Part shown: positions 53,027 through 61,631 of the stretch, piece by piece
How positions within the stretch are numbered: the stretch's first letter is position 1
How the letters are laid out: each line of letters starts with the position of its first letter
Assembly (NCBI GenBank): GCA_963826475.1
Contig: CAWGXC010000003.1
Coordinates: 434,001 to 498,000, forward strand
Length of the DNA stretch: 64,000 bases
Direction: 5' to 3'
From: RHKX01 sp963826475
Lineage (GTDB): Bacteria; Actinomycetota; Thermoleophilia; Solirubrobacterales; 70-9
Program-made: the position numbers and the translations under genes
Notes under the pieces: generated by a model
What the model was told of the DNA's origin: nothing
Database searches by the model: none
What the model saw: the letters and a program-made list of their open reading frames with translations, nothing else

Positions 53027-53983
53027 ATGAGCGTGAGCTCGGTTGCCGAGAGCGCAGGGCCGGGCGTCGATGAGCGCTTCGAATCCCTGCTGCTCGATTT
53101 CCTCGCCTATCTCGAGTTCGAGCGCGGGCTCTCCCGCAACACGCTCACCGCCTACCGGACCGATCTGCTCCAGTACGGCGCCTTTCTCACAGCCCGCGGC
53201 AACGGCCCGCTCGAGGCAACGGGTGCCGACGTCGCCGACTTCCTCGCCGAGCTGGCCCGCGGCAACGGCCGACCGCCCTGCGGCGCGGCAACGCTCAATC
53301 GCAAGACGGCCTGCTTGCGCTCCTACTACCGCCACCTCCGCCGATCCGAGCTGATCGATGCCGATCCCACCGCGAACATCCGCCCGCCGCGCAAGGGGCG
53401 CACCCTTCCCAAGGTCCTCAGCTACGCGCAGGTCAAGCTGTTGCTCGATTCGGTCTCGGGAAGCGACCCCGCGGACGTCCGCGACCGCGCGCTTTTGGAG
53501 GTGATGTACGGCTGCGGCCTACGGGCCTCGGAGACGATCGGCCTGGAGGTCGGCTCGATCGACCTGCGCCGCGGCTTCCTGCGCGCTCACGGTAAGGGCT
53601 CCAAGGAACGCATCGTGCCGCTGGGCAGGGAGGGCGCGGCCGCCGTCAAGCGATACCTGAGAACCGGTCGCATCGAGATGGCCTCGGGCAAGGATGAGCG
53701 CGCCCTCTTCCTCAACCAGCGCGGCGGCGCGCTGACCCGCCAGGGTCTCTACAAGGTGATCCAGGGGCGCGCACGCAACGTCGGCCTAGGCGATCGGATG
53801 AGCCCGCACACGCTGCGCCATAGCTTCGCGACGCACCTGCTCTCGGGCGGATGTGACCTGCGCTCGGTCCAGGAGATGCTCGGCCATGCCGACGTCGCCA
53901 CGACCCAGGTCTACACCCATCTATCGCCGGATCGGATCAAGGAGGTCTACTTCGAAACCCATCCGCGCGCGAAGATGGGATAG
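53027..53983 (+). CDS. xerD: Tyrosine recombinase XerD
   Basis: Resolves chromosome dimers at dif with XerC. The start ATG 53027 (GGAGG about 10 nt upstream) gives 318 residues. The SAM-like DNA-binding domain (FLAYLEFERGLSRNTLTAYR) precedes the catalytic domain. The active set is present: Arg166 in CGLRASE, Lys in GKGSKERIVP, His261 and Arg264 in HTLRHSFATHLL, His287 in LGHADVAT and Tyr296 in TQVYTHL. Mycobacterium also has xerD near pyrG. Called XerD by context rather than integrase; no attachment site or phage gene is adjacent. Confidence 0.94.
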   Translation: MSVSSVAESAGPGVDERFESLLLDFLAYLEFERGLSRNTLTAYRTDLLQYGAFLTARGNGPLEATGADVADFLAELARGNGRPPCGAATLNRKTACLRSYYRHLRRSELIDADPTANIRPPRKGRTLPKVLSYAQVKLLLDSVSGSDPADVRDRALLEVMYGCGLRASETIGLEVGSIDLRRGFLRAHGKGSKERIVPLGREGAAAVKRYLRTGRIEMASGKDERALFLNQRGGALTRQGLYKVIQGRARNVGLGDRMSPHTLRHSFATHLLSGGCDLRSVQEMLGHADVATTQVYTHLSPDRIKEVYFETHPRAKMG

Positions 53984-53997
53984 GACCCCGGGGCATC

Positions 53998-54003
53998 TAA
54001 TCT
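53998..54003 (+). promoter_or_regulatory. -10 element of a leaderless mutM promoter
   Basis: TAATCT is followed by 6 nt and GTG 54010. Confidence 0.5.
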
Positions 54004-54009
54004 GAGAGC

Positions 54010-54918
54010 GTGCCCGAGCTCCCCGAGGTCGAGACCATTCGCCGCCAGCTCGAGCCGGAGATCGTCGGCCGGCGGATCCTCTCCGCAGAGGTCCTCGACG
54101 CGCGCTGGACCCGCCCCGAGCCGCCCGAAGCAGTGGTGTCGCGACTCGTGGACCGGGAGATCGTCTCCGCGGGCCGGCGCGGCAAGTACCTGCTCGTCGG
54201 CCTCGACGATGGCTCGACCCTGGTCATGCATCTGCGGATGACCGGCAACCTGCTGCTCGCCGAGCGCGACGAATCGGATGGTCGCCGCCTCGGTGCCGAG
54301 CGTCTCTACGCGGCCGGCACCGGGGCCGCGCACCTGCGGGCCGAGCTCGAGCTCGACGACGGGCGACTGCTTCGCTTCACCGACCCGCGCCGCTTCGGTC
54401 ACGCGTCATTGCTCGGCGCGGGTGAGTTGGGCCCCTACCTCGACGCCAGGCTCGGGGTCGAGCCGCTCGGGGCTGAGCTGACCCCGGAGCTGATCGGGCG
54501 GATCGCCAGCGGTCGCACCGTGCCGCTGAAGTCGTTTCTCCTCGATCAGAAGGGGATTGCCGGCATCGGCAACATCTACGCCGACGAGGCGCTCCACCGA
54601 GCGGAGCTCCATCCGCTCTCCCCGGCCGGCTCGATGCGAGCCGAGCACTGGGAGGCGCTGCGCGAGGGGATCGTCGAGGCGCTCGAGGAGGGCCTGCGCA
54701 ACGGTGGCGCCTCGATGAACGACTACCGCGACTCCCGCGGCGAGCAGGGCTCGATGCAGGACGAGTTCCTCGTCCACACCCGTGCCGGCGAGGACTGTCC
54801 GCGCTGCGGCGGGCGAATCGCGCGGATCGTCGTCTCCGGGCGCTCCACGTACTTCTGCGCCGCCTGTCAGGTCCGGTTGCGCAAGCGTCGCAAGCGCACC
54901 GCGCGCCCGCGCCGATGA
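54010..54918 (+). CDS. mutM: Formamidopyrimidine-DNA glycosylase
   Basis: Removes 8-oxoguanine and formamidopyrimidines and cuts the abasic site. The N-terminus PELPEVETIRRQLEPE supplies the catalytic Pro and Glu. RRGKYLLVGLDDG holds the beta-elimination Lys. The C-terminal zinc finger has two Cys pairs (CPRC, CAAC). At 302 residues it is slightly long, with a basic tail. The P1 peptidase gene overlaps its stop by ATGA. Confidence 0.95.
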   Translation: MPELPEVETIRRQLEPEIVGRRILSAEVLDARWTRPEPPEAVVSRLVDREIVSAGRRGKYLLVGLDDGSTLVMHLRMTGNLLLAERDESDGRRLGAERLYAAGTGAAHLRAELELDDGRLLRFTDPRRFGHASLLGAGELGPYLDARLGVEPLGAELTPELIGRIASGRTVPLKSFLLDQKGIAGIGNIYADEALHRAELHPLSPAGSMRAEHWEALREGIVEALEEGLRNGGASMNDYRDSRGEQGSMQDEFLVHTRAGEDCPRCGGRIARIVVSGRSTYFCAACQVRLRKRRKRTARPRR

Positions 54919-55859
54919 GTCCGGCGCAAACACCTCCGCCCGAGGGCTTCGCCATCGGCCACTGGACCGCCCCCGAGGCACGGACCGGCTGCACGGTGAT
55001 CCTGCCGCCGCCGGGGACCAGGGCCGGCGTCGACGTCCGCGGCGGTGGACCGGGCTCTCGCGAGACGGAGATCATCGGGCCGCTCGCCAACCCCGAGGAG
55101 GCGACCGCGGTGCTCTTCACCGGTGGCAGCGCCCACGGGCTCGCCGCGGCCGATGGGGTCATGCACTGGTGCGAGGAGCAGGGCCGCGGCTACCGGACGC
55201 CCGGCGGGCTCGTCCCGCTGGTTCCCGCGGCGGTGATCTACGACCTGACGGCCGGCACCCAGTCGATGCGACCCGGGCCGGACCAGGGCTATGCGGCCTG
55301 TGAGGCCGCTAGGGAGGGCCTGCCGGAGGTCGGCAGCCTCGGGGCCGCACGGGGAGCAGCGGTCGGCAAGGTGCGAGGACGGGAGAACGCGTGCCCCGGC
55401 GGCGTCGGTTACGCCGCGATCCGGACCGGACCGGGGGAGACCGTCGCGGCGCTGGCGGTCGTCAACGCGACGGGCGACGTGCTCGAGGCAGACGGCACCC
55501 TCATCGGCGGGCCGCGCGACGAGGACGGGACGATGACCCGCAGCATCGAGATCCTCGCCTCCGCGTCGGGGCCGCCGGAGGGCGCCGGCGATCCAGACCG
55601 GGAGGGCACGACGCTCGTCTGCGTGATCACCGACGCCGCCCTCGACAAGACGGCGTGCGCGAAGGTCGCCCGGATGGCGAGCGCCGGCGTTGCGCGCGCG
55701 GTCGACCCCGTGTTCACGCCGTTCGACGGCGACATCGTCTTCTGCCTCGCCTCGGGGGAGGGTGAGACCACGCCCTGGACCGTGATGCGAGTCGGCTCCC
55801 TGGCGGCGACGGTGGTGGCGGACGCGATCCGCGACGGAGTGCGTCAGGCGGCCGGCTGA
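54915..55859 (+). CDS. P1 (DmpA/S58) family peptidase
   Basis: 314 residues with the two-layer Ntn-like fold of the P1 family. LFTGGSAHGLAAADGVMHW, ARGAAVGKVRG, and the C-terminal LVCVITDAALDKTACAKVAR and FTPFDGDIVFCLASGE are family signatures. Self-cleavage and a nucleophile are expected; the usual NTT/NTS site reads GTTLVCV here, so processing may differ. Substrate unknown; relatives are beta-aminopeptidases and D-aminopeptidases. It overlaps mutM and is followed by a hairpin. Confidence 0.82.
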   Translation: MSPAQTPPPEGFAIGHWTAPEARTGCTVILPPPGTRAGVDVRGGGPGSRETEIIGPLANPEEATAVLFTGGSAHGLAAADGVMHWCEEQGRGYRTPGGLVPLVPAAVIYDLTAGTQSMRPGPDQGYAACEAAREGLPEVGSLGAARGAAVGKVRGRENACPGGVGYAAIRTGPGETVAALAVVNATGDVLEADGTLIGGPRDEDGTMTRSIEILASASGPPEGAGDPDREGTTLVCVITDAALDKTACAKVARMASAGVARAVDPVFTPFDGDIVFCLASGEGETTPWTVMRVGSLAATVVADAIRDGVRQAAG

Positions 55860-55864
55860 CGGGG

Positions 55865-55910
55865 GCCACTGCCGCTCCGGCGCGCGACGAGAGACGCGCG
55901 GAACGGTGGC
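55865..55910 (+). terminator. Imperfect hairpin after the peptidase gene
   Basis: GCCAC (55865-55869) pairs with GTGGC (55906-55910), TCCG (55876-55879) with CGGA (55899-55902), and CGCG (55881-55884) with CGCG (55895-55898), with bulges between. The fold fills the peptidase-recO gap. No T-tract. Confidence 0.4.
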
Positions 55911-55940
55911 ACCGGGCGCTCACCCGTCCCCGTCCCTCGT

Positions 55941-55946
55941 CATCCT
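55941..55946 (+). promoter_or_regulatory. -10-like element ahead of recO
   Basis: CATCCT is followed by 6 nt and GTG 55953. It is a weak match, but the spacing is the leaderless one. Confidence 0.3.
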
Positions 55947-55952
55947 TGGGGG

Positions 55953-56693
55953 GTGCCCGGCAGCTTCAAGACCGAGGGGATCGTTTTGCGCAGCATCCGC
56001 TACGGCGAAGCTGACCGGATCCTCCATCTCTACACCGCCGATCGGGGACGGGTAAATGCCATAGCCAAGGGCTCGCGACGCCCGAAGTCCCGCTTCGGGG
56101 GCCGGCTTGAGCCGTTCTTCCGCCTGGATCTGATGCTGCATCAGGGTCGCAGCGAGCTCTGCACGATCACCGGAGCCGCGACGGTCGAGGGGTACGCCGA
56201 CCTGCGATCGGATGGCCCCGCCATCGATGCGGCGGCCCGCGCCTGCGACGCCATGCTGCGGCTGCTCGACTCCAACGACCCCAACCGACCCGCCTACAAC
56301 CTGCTCTGCCGCTACCTCGCTCTGCTCGACCGCAATGCCGGGGCCGCAGCCGACCCCGCCGCGCAGCGCTCGGTTGCCGCGGTCGGGCTCGCATTCCGGC
56401 TGAAGCTGGCGCTGGCCGCGGGGTTCTCACCCGAGCTCGCCTCCTGCGCCCGCTGCGGCGAGGGGGAGGGCATCGTCGCCTTCTCCGGCTCGGCGGGTGG
56501 GGTCGTGTGCAGCTCGTGCGAGGGCGGTGGCTTCCCGCTCTCCCACGACGCGCACGAGTTCATGGTCACCGCCCTGGGCAGCCCGATCGCTGAGCTGCCC
56601 GACGCGTCCGAGCGTGCGCTGCGGCAGGTGGAGCGCGCGATCACCGAGACGCTCGACCATCACGCACACGTCCATTTGCGCGCTGTTTCATGA
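55953..56693 (+). CDS. recO: DNA repair protein RecO
   Basis: Loads RecA on SSB-coated DNA with RecR. The N-terminal OB fold is clear (KTEGIVLRSIRYGEADRILH, then AKGSRRPKSRFGGRLEPF). The helical domain is followed by a zinc site with two Cys pairs (CARC and CSSC, about residues 167-190). 246 residues, normal length. GTG start gives the typical N-terminus. Followed by an unrelated surface protein. Confidence 0.94.
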   Translation: MPGSFKTEGIVLRSIRYGEADRILHLYTADRGRVNAIAKGSRRPKSRFGGRLEPFFRLDLMLHQGRSELCTITGAATVEGYADLRSDGPAIDAAARACDAMLRLLDSNDPNRPAYNLLCRYLALLDRNAGAAADPAAQRSVAAVGLAFRLKLALAAGFSPELASCARCGEGEGIVAFSGSAGGVVCSSCEGGGFPLSHDAHEFMVTALGSPIAELPDASERALRQVERAITETLDHHAHVHLRAVS

Positions 56694-56723
56694 AACCGAG
56701 TTGACCGGCCCGATGACTGAGGC

Positions 56724-56729
56724 TAGGCT
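56724..56729 (+). promoter_or_regulatory. -10 element ahead of the beta-helix surface protein
   Basis: TAGGCT is followed by 10 nt and ATG 56740, or 28 nt and ATG 56758. Confidence 0.35.
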
Positions 56730-56739
56730 CGCCCCTCTG

Positions 56740-58728
56740 ATGTGGCGGGGCGCACGAATGAAGGTCGCGTTTTCGGGCTTGTGCGCGGTGATCGCCCTCG
56801 CACTGATCACCGAAGCCGACGCGACCACGTTCACGGTCACCAACGCCAGCGCCACGGGCGCCGGTTCGCTGCGCCAAGCGGTCCTCGACGCGAACGCGGC
56901 GGGGGGTGCCGACACGATCACCTTCGCGCCCGGCGTCACCGGGACGATCAAGCCCGGGGCGCTCACCATCACCGGCCCGACGACTATCTCGGGGCCCGGC
57001 GCCGGAGTGCTCACCGTGTCCGGGGACAACACCACGCGGCCGTTCGAGATCGCCGGCACCGCGAGCGTGACGATCTCCGGTCTGACGATCGCTGACGGCA
57101 AGATCGAGGGAGGGTCCGCATCGGGAGGGTCCGCAACCGGAGGTGCCGGCGGCGCAGGTGGTGGTGATGGCGGTCAGGCAACCGGGGGCGATGCGAACGC
57201 TCCTCCTGAGGTCGGCGGTGGAATCGCGAATCATGGTGACCTGACGCTCGACCACGTCGTAGTCACCGGCAACCGCGGCATCGGAGGACTCGGCGGAGCC
57301 GGAGGCGATGCGACGGGAGGCAGCGGCGGCTCGGGCGGCGCCGGCGGAGCCAAGGGGGGCGATGGAGGCGGCGCTACCGGGGGATCGGGAGCGGCCGGTG
57401 ACGTCCGCGGGGTGGGCATCTTCAACGACGGGTCGATGACCATCCGCGCGAGCACGGTCAGCGGCAATTCCGGCACAGCCGGCGACGGAGGCGACGCCAA
57501 GGCAACAGGTGGCACGGGCGGGACGGGGATCGTCGTTCCGCCGGTCGCCCTCGGCGGGCGCGGTGGGGACGCGACGTCGACCGGGGTCAGCGGCGGCGAT
57601 GTCCGCGGTGCCGGTCTCTACAACGCGGGAACGATGAAGATCTCTGCGAGCACGGTGAGCTCGAACACCGCGGTTGGGGCCAACGGCGGCGACGCGCAGG
57701 CCGTCGGCGGCGCAGGCGGGATGGGGCCGAGCGGCACGGGTGGCGCCGGCGGTGCGGCGACTGCAGCCGGCGGCGCCGGAGGCGAGCCGCTCGGAGCCGG
57801 AATCTTCAACGCCGGAATCCTCGAGCTCCGGGACACCACGATCGCCGCGAATATCGGGATCGATGGCCAGCAAGCGGGCACCGCGACGGGGACGAATGGA
57901 GGTGCGAACAGCGGCACTGGCGGGCTGGCGACAGCCACCCCAGGAGCCGCCGGGGTGGCCGATGGCGGCGGCCTGCTCAACTCAGGCGCGCCCGGAGCCA
58001 CAGCCACCCTGAGCGGCGTGACGTTCGCCGGCAATCGCGCAACGACAGCCTCGAACCTTCGCGGTGGCGACGGCCTCACCATCTCCAGCTCGATCGTCAC
58101 TAATCCAACCGGAGGCGGGAGCTGCGCCGGGGCCATCACGTCGGGCGGGTTCAACATTGACAGCGCGAGCAGCTGCGGGTTGACCGCGGCAACCGACCGG
58201 CAGCAAACCGACCCCGGGATCGGGCCCCTTCAGGACAACGGTGGACCTACCGCGACGATGGCTCCGACCGGGACGAGCCCGGCCATCGATCAGGGGTTCT
58301 CCGGCGGGTCCACGACGGACCAACGTGGACTGCTGAGGCCCACCGACTCTTCGGCGATCCCCAACGCGCCAGGAGGGGACGGCTCAGACATCGGCGCGGT
58401 CGAGCTCGCCGCCACGGACCTACCTCTGAGGGTGGATATGACGGCAGCGAAGAAGCAGAAGGGGAAGAAGCTGCAAGCGGTCGTGAGCTGCTCGAAGGAC
58501 TGCGAGATCGAAGTCAGCGGCAAGGGCAAGGCCGGCGGGGACAAGTTCAAGACCAAGCACGCGGCCAAGACCCTCCTGGCCGGGGTCGCGACGAAAGTGA
58601 AGCTCAAGCTGAAGCCGCGGGTTCGCAAGAAGATCGCCGGCGAGAAGGGCAAGGCAACGCTGGCCGTGGTCGCGACGGCCGGAGCTGAGACCGCCTCCGA
58701 TCAAGCGAAGGTCAAGCTCAAGCCCTGA
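56740..58728 (+). CDS. Glycine-rich beta-helix cell-surface protein
   Basis: 662 residues from ATG 56740 (ATG 56758 also possible). It has a signal peptide (VAFSGLCAVIALALITEADA) and then the pattern FTVTNASATGAGSLRQAVLD of right-handed beta-helix/pmp-like proteins. Long Gly/Ala/Asn-rich repeats follow (GGAGGAGGGDGG), broken by repeated strands such as MTIRASTVSGNSGTAG. The part near residue 530-560 ends with DIGAVE, as in choice-of-anchor Q domains. The C-terminal 100 residues are a Lys-rich beta domain around VSCSKDCEIEVSGKGKAGGD, which I recall from other Thermoleophilia surface proteins. Function unknown. Confidence 0.8.
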   Translation: MWRGARMKVAFSGLCAVIALALITEADATTFTVTNASATGAGSLRQAVLDANAAGGADTITFAPGVTGTIKPGALTITGPTTISGPGAGVLTVSGDNTTRPFEIAGTASVTISGLTIADGKIEGGSASGGSATGGAGGAGGGDGGQATGGDANAPPEVGGGIANHGDLTLDHVVVTGNRGIGGLGGAGGDATGGSGGSGGAGGAKGGDGGGATGGSGAAGDVRGVGIFNDGSMTIRASTVSGNSGTAGDGGDAKATGGTGGTGIVVPPVALGGRGGDATSTGVSGGDVRGAGLYNAGTMKISASTVSSNTAVGANGGDAQAVGGAGGMGPSGTGGAGGAATAAGGAGGEPLGAGIFNAGILELRDTTIAANIGIDGQQAGTATGTNGGANSGTGGLATATPGAAGVADGGGLLNSGAPGATATLSGVTFAGNRATTASNLRGGDGLTISSSIVTNPTGGGSCAGAITSGGFNIDSASSCGLTAATDRQQTDPGIGPLQDNGGPTATMAPTGTSPAIDQGFSGGSTTDQRGLLRPTDSSAIPNAPGGDGSDIGAVELAATDLPLRVDMTAAKKQKGKKLQAVVSCSKDCEIEVSGKGKAGGDKFKTKHAAKTLLAGVATKVKLKLKPRVRKKIAGEKGKATLAVVATAGAETASDQAKVKLKP

Positions 58729-59732
58729 CTGCCAACGACTTCGCCACTCGCATCCAGGCGCAGGAGTCCGCCTTTCTCTGGGAGCTCGCCACACCCTCTT
58801 ATCCGGCCCTCCGCGCCGAGTCCGAGCCCGACAGCCCGGTGCGTACGCCATTTCAGCGCGACCGCGACCGGATCGCGCATTCCAAGGCCTTTCGGCGCCT
58901 CAAGCACAAGACGCAGGTGTTCATCGCGCCGGAGGGGGACCACTATCGGACGCGCCTCACTCACACGCTCGAGACGTGTTTCATCGCCCGGACAGTCGCG
59001 CGGGCGCTTGGGCTGAACGAGGATTTGACCGAGGCGATCGGGCTCGGTCACGACCTCGGCCATCCGCCGTTCGGGCACATCGGCGAGGAGGTGCTCGACG
59101 TGGCGCTGAAGGAACGGGGGTCCGACGGCTTTCGCCACAACGAGCATTCGCTGCGGATCGTCGAGCGGCTCGAGCGCGGTGGCCGCGGGCTCAACCTGAC
59201 CGACCAGGTGAGCAACGGGATCCTCAATCACACGGGCTCGCTGAAGCCGGAGACCCTCGAGGGTCGCGTCGTGCGCCTGGTCGACCGCGTCGCCTACATC
59301 AACCACGACATCGACGATGCCGTCCGCGCCGGGATCATCGGCGAGGACGACCTGCCGACGGAGCAGATCGACAAGCTCGGGCCGACCGGCTCCCTGCGGA
59401 TCGACGCGCTCGTTCAGGACATCGTCGAGCAGTCACGCGTGGCAGGCGACATCGTTCAGAGCAAGGAGATGGGCGGGGCGATGCTGCGGTTGCGAAAGTT
59501 CATGTTCGACCGCGTCTACCTCGGCGTGGCGGCTCGTTCGGAGAACGAGCGCGTACACCGGACCCTGACAACCCTGCTCGATCACTACCTCGCCAACCCC
59601 GAGCTCGTACCGCCCGGCCGCGAGGGTGAGGACGATCTCCAGCGGGTCACCGACTACGTGGCGGGGATGACCGATCGCTTCTGCATTGCGACGTTCCGGC
59701 GGATCGCACTGCCCGAGGAATCACGACTCTGA
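58725..59732 (+). CDS. dgt: dGTP triphosphohydrolase-like HD protein
   Basis: HD-domain enzyme that hydrolyses dGTP or related dNTPs. HD motifs: His in RTRLTHTLET, His-Asp in GLGHDLGHPPFGH, and Asp in HDIDDAVRAG. The first usual start (GTG 58839) would drop the conserved N-terminus. Reading back from it in frame gives RIQAQESAFLWELATPSYPA, and the only start-like codon is CTG 58725. That CTG overlaps the TGA of the surface-protein gene. With it the protein has 335 residues. The CTG is inferred. dgt before dnaG is the mycobacterial order. Confidence 0.9.
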   Translation: MTANDFATRIQAQESAFLWELATPSYPALRAESEPDSPVRTPFQRDRDRIAHSKAFRRLKHKTQVFIAPEGDHYRTRLTHTLETCFIARTVARALGLNEDLTEAIGLGHDLGHPPFGHIGEEVLDVALKERGSDGFRHNEHSLRIVERLERGGRGLNLTDQVSNGILNHTGSLKPETLEGRVVRLVDRVAYINHDIDDAVRAGIIGEDDLPTEQIDKLGPTGSLRIDALVQDIVEQSRVAGDIVQSKEMGGAMLRLRKFMFDRVYLGVAARSENERVHRTLTTLLDHYLANPELVPPGREGEDDLQRVTDYVAGMTDRFCIATFRRIALPEESRL

Positions 59733-59776
59733 GACGCCGTTCCGCGACCGCGGGGGCGCGCACTCGCCCGGCTCGG

Positions 59777-59782
59777 CATTCT
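59777..59782 (+). promoter_or_regulatory. -10-like element ahead of dnaG
   Basis: CATTCT is followed by 8 nt and ATG 59791. Confidence 0.35.
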
Positions 59783-59790
59783 TGGTGTCG

Positions 59791-61563
59791 ATGAGCCGCT
59801 TCAGCCCAGACACCATCGAGCGCGTCCGCGAGTCGGCGGACATCGTCGAGGTCGTCTCCGCCTACACCGACCTGCGCCGGCAGGGGGAGCGCTTCGTCGG
59901 GCTCTGTCCCTTCCATGACGAGCGCTCTCCGTCGTTCTCCGTCAAGCCACGCGACGGCTTCTACTACTGCTTCGGGTGCGAGGCGGGTGGCGACACCATC
60001 CGCTTCGTCCAGGAGAAGGAGGGGCTCGCCTTCCCCGATGCGGTCGAAGCGCTGGCCGAGCGCTACGGCGTCGAGATCGAGCGCGAGGACGAGGACCCCA
60101 AGGCCGAGGAGGCCCGCCGGCGACGCGGCCGGCTCGGCGAGGCGCTGACGAGGGTCTCCGCCTTCTACGAGTCGTTCCTCTGGGAATCGCCCAAGGCGGC
60201 CAAGGCGAAGACGTACCTGACCGAGGAGCGCGGGCTCGGCGAGGAGGTCCTGCGCAACTTCGGGGTCGGCTTCGCCCCGAGTGCCTGGGACTCGGTGCTG
60301 ACGAGGGGCCAGCGCGCCGGCTACAGCGTGGAGGAGCTGCTCGCCGCAGGCCTGATTCAGCGCTCCGCGAACAAGCCGGGCAGCCACTACGACCGCTTCC
60401 GCGCGCGGATCACGTTCCCGGTGCGTGACCATCGTGGCCGCGTCGTCGGGTTCGGGGCGCGCGGGATGGGACCCGACGCCAAGCCGAAGTACCTGAACTC
60501 ACCGGAGAACGAGATGTACCGCAAGAGCCGCACGCTCTATGGGATCGATCGCGCCCGCGGCCCGATCGCCCGCGGCGGCCGAGCGGTGGTCGTCGAGGGC
60601 TACACGGACGTCCTCGCCCTGCACCAGGCGGGGGTCGAGGAGACGGTCGCGGTCATGGGGACGGCGATCACGCCCGATCAGCTGAAGATGCTCGGCGGCT
60701 ACGCCGAGGAGGTCGTGCTCGCGCTCGATGCCGATCGGGCGGGCCGCGAGGCGATGCTGCGGGCCCAGCGGGTCGCCGGGAGTGGCCGGCTGCGCCTGCT
60801 CGTGGCCGCGATGCCGGAGGGTGAGGATCCAGCCGAGCTGATGCAGAGCGAGGAGGGCGGCGCCAAGCTGCGCGAGGCGCTCGCCGGGGCGGTCGAGCTT
60901 GCCGTCTTCCACGTCCGCGCGATCCTCGGGGACGCCGACCTGGGGAGCCCGACGGGCCGCGACAGGGCGCTCGACGAAGTCGTTCCCGTCCTGCTCGGGA
61001 TGGGGGAGACGATCAGCCGCCAGGAGATGCTTCGGGAGGTCGCCGACAGGCTGGATGCGGATCCCTCGCTGGTGATCTCGCGGATGCAGAGCCCGACGCG
61101 GCGCGCTCCGGCCACCCCGGCGGGGCCGGGGGTGAACGGCGAGGGCGAACCGCGTCGCTCCGCACCGCGCCGCAAGCCGACCGCGGAGGAGGAGCGCCAG
61201 TACATGATGCTCGCGCTGCTCCTGGACTCGCCGAAGCTCGGCGCCGAGTATTTCGGGCGCTTGAGCAGCGACCACTTCAGCTCGCCGATCCTGCTCCGCG
61301 CATTCGCCTGGTTGAAGGACCACGCCGAGGCGCCGCTCGAGGGACTGACCGAGGAGGACGGGGGCCTCTACAACGCGATCGTCAGGCTGCAGGCCGTCGA
61401 GCATGAGGTCGTCAACGAGGGAACCCTCGAGTTCCGCTGGCTGCTGCTCGAGCGAGACCGGCTCGACCGGGCCCTGCGGCGCGAGGATGACGGCGTGAAG
61501 CGGGTTGCGCTGCAGCGCGGGCGCGCCCAGGTTGCCGACCGGATCGCCTCACGCTCCTACTAG
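59791..61563 (+). CDS. dnaG: DNA primase
   Basis: Makes RNA primers at the replication fork. 590 residues: a CHC2 zinc domain (Cys39, His42, Cys60, Cys63), the N-terminal RNA-polymerase core (GVGFAPSAWD), then the TOPRIM domain (VVVEGYTDVLALHQAG; LALDADRAGREA) and a helicase-binding C-terminal region. ATG 59791 gives SRFSPDTIERVRESADIVEV, the normal N-terminus. dgt lies 58 bp upstream. Confidence 0.96.
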   Translation: MSRFSPDTIERVRESADIVEVVSAYTDLRRQGERFVGLCPFHDERSPSFSVKPRDGFYYCFGCEAGGDTIRFVQEKEGLAFPDAVEALAERYGVEIEREDEDPKAEEARRRRGRLGEALTRVSAFYESFLWESPKAAKAKTYLTEERGLGEEVLRNFGVGFAPSAWDSVLTRGQRAGYSVEELLAAGLIQRSANKPGSHYDRFRARITFPVRDHRGRVVGFGARGMGPDAKPKYLNSPENEMYRKSRTLYGIDRARGPIARGGRAVVVEGYTDVLALHQAGVEETVAVMGTAITPDQLKMLGGYAEEVVLALDADRAGREAMLRAQRVAGSGRLRLLVAAMPEGEDPAELMQSEEGGAKLREALAGAVELAVFHVRAILGDADLGSPTGRDRALDEVVPVLLGMGETISRQEMLREVADRLDADPSLVISRMQSPTRRAPATPAGPGVNGEGEPRRSAPRRKPTAEEERQYMMLALLLDSPKLGAEYFGRLSSDHFSSPILLRAFAWLKDHAEAPLEGLTEEDGGLYNAIVRLQAVEHEVVNEGTLEFRWLLLERDRLDRALRREDDGVKRVALQRGRAQVADRIASRSY

Positions 61564-61618
61564 GGCGCTCGTTCGCGACCCCTCGCGAGCGCACCGCGAC
61601 CCCGCCGTCGCGCTAACT

Positions 61619-61624
61619 TAGCCT
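61619..61624 (+). promoter_or_regulatory. -10 element of a leaderless promoter
   Basis: TAGCCT is followed by 7 nt and ATG 61632 of the 702-residue gene. Confidence 0.5.
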
Positions 61625-61631
61625 GACCACG

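Noticed and set aside
53027..53983. Phage or integrative-element integrase
   Set aside because: The length, gene order and full XerD active set point to the chromosomal recombinase; there is no attachment site, tRNA or mobile gene nearby.
57100..58000. Mycobacterial PE_PGRS protein
   Set aside because: The glycine repeats are similar, but there is no PE domain and the frame matches a beta-helix protein with a signal peptide.
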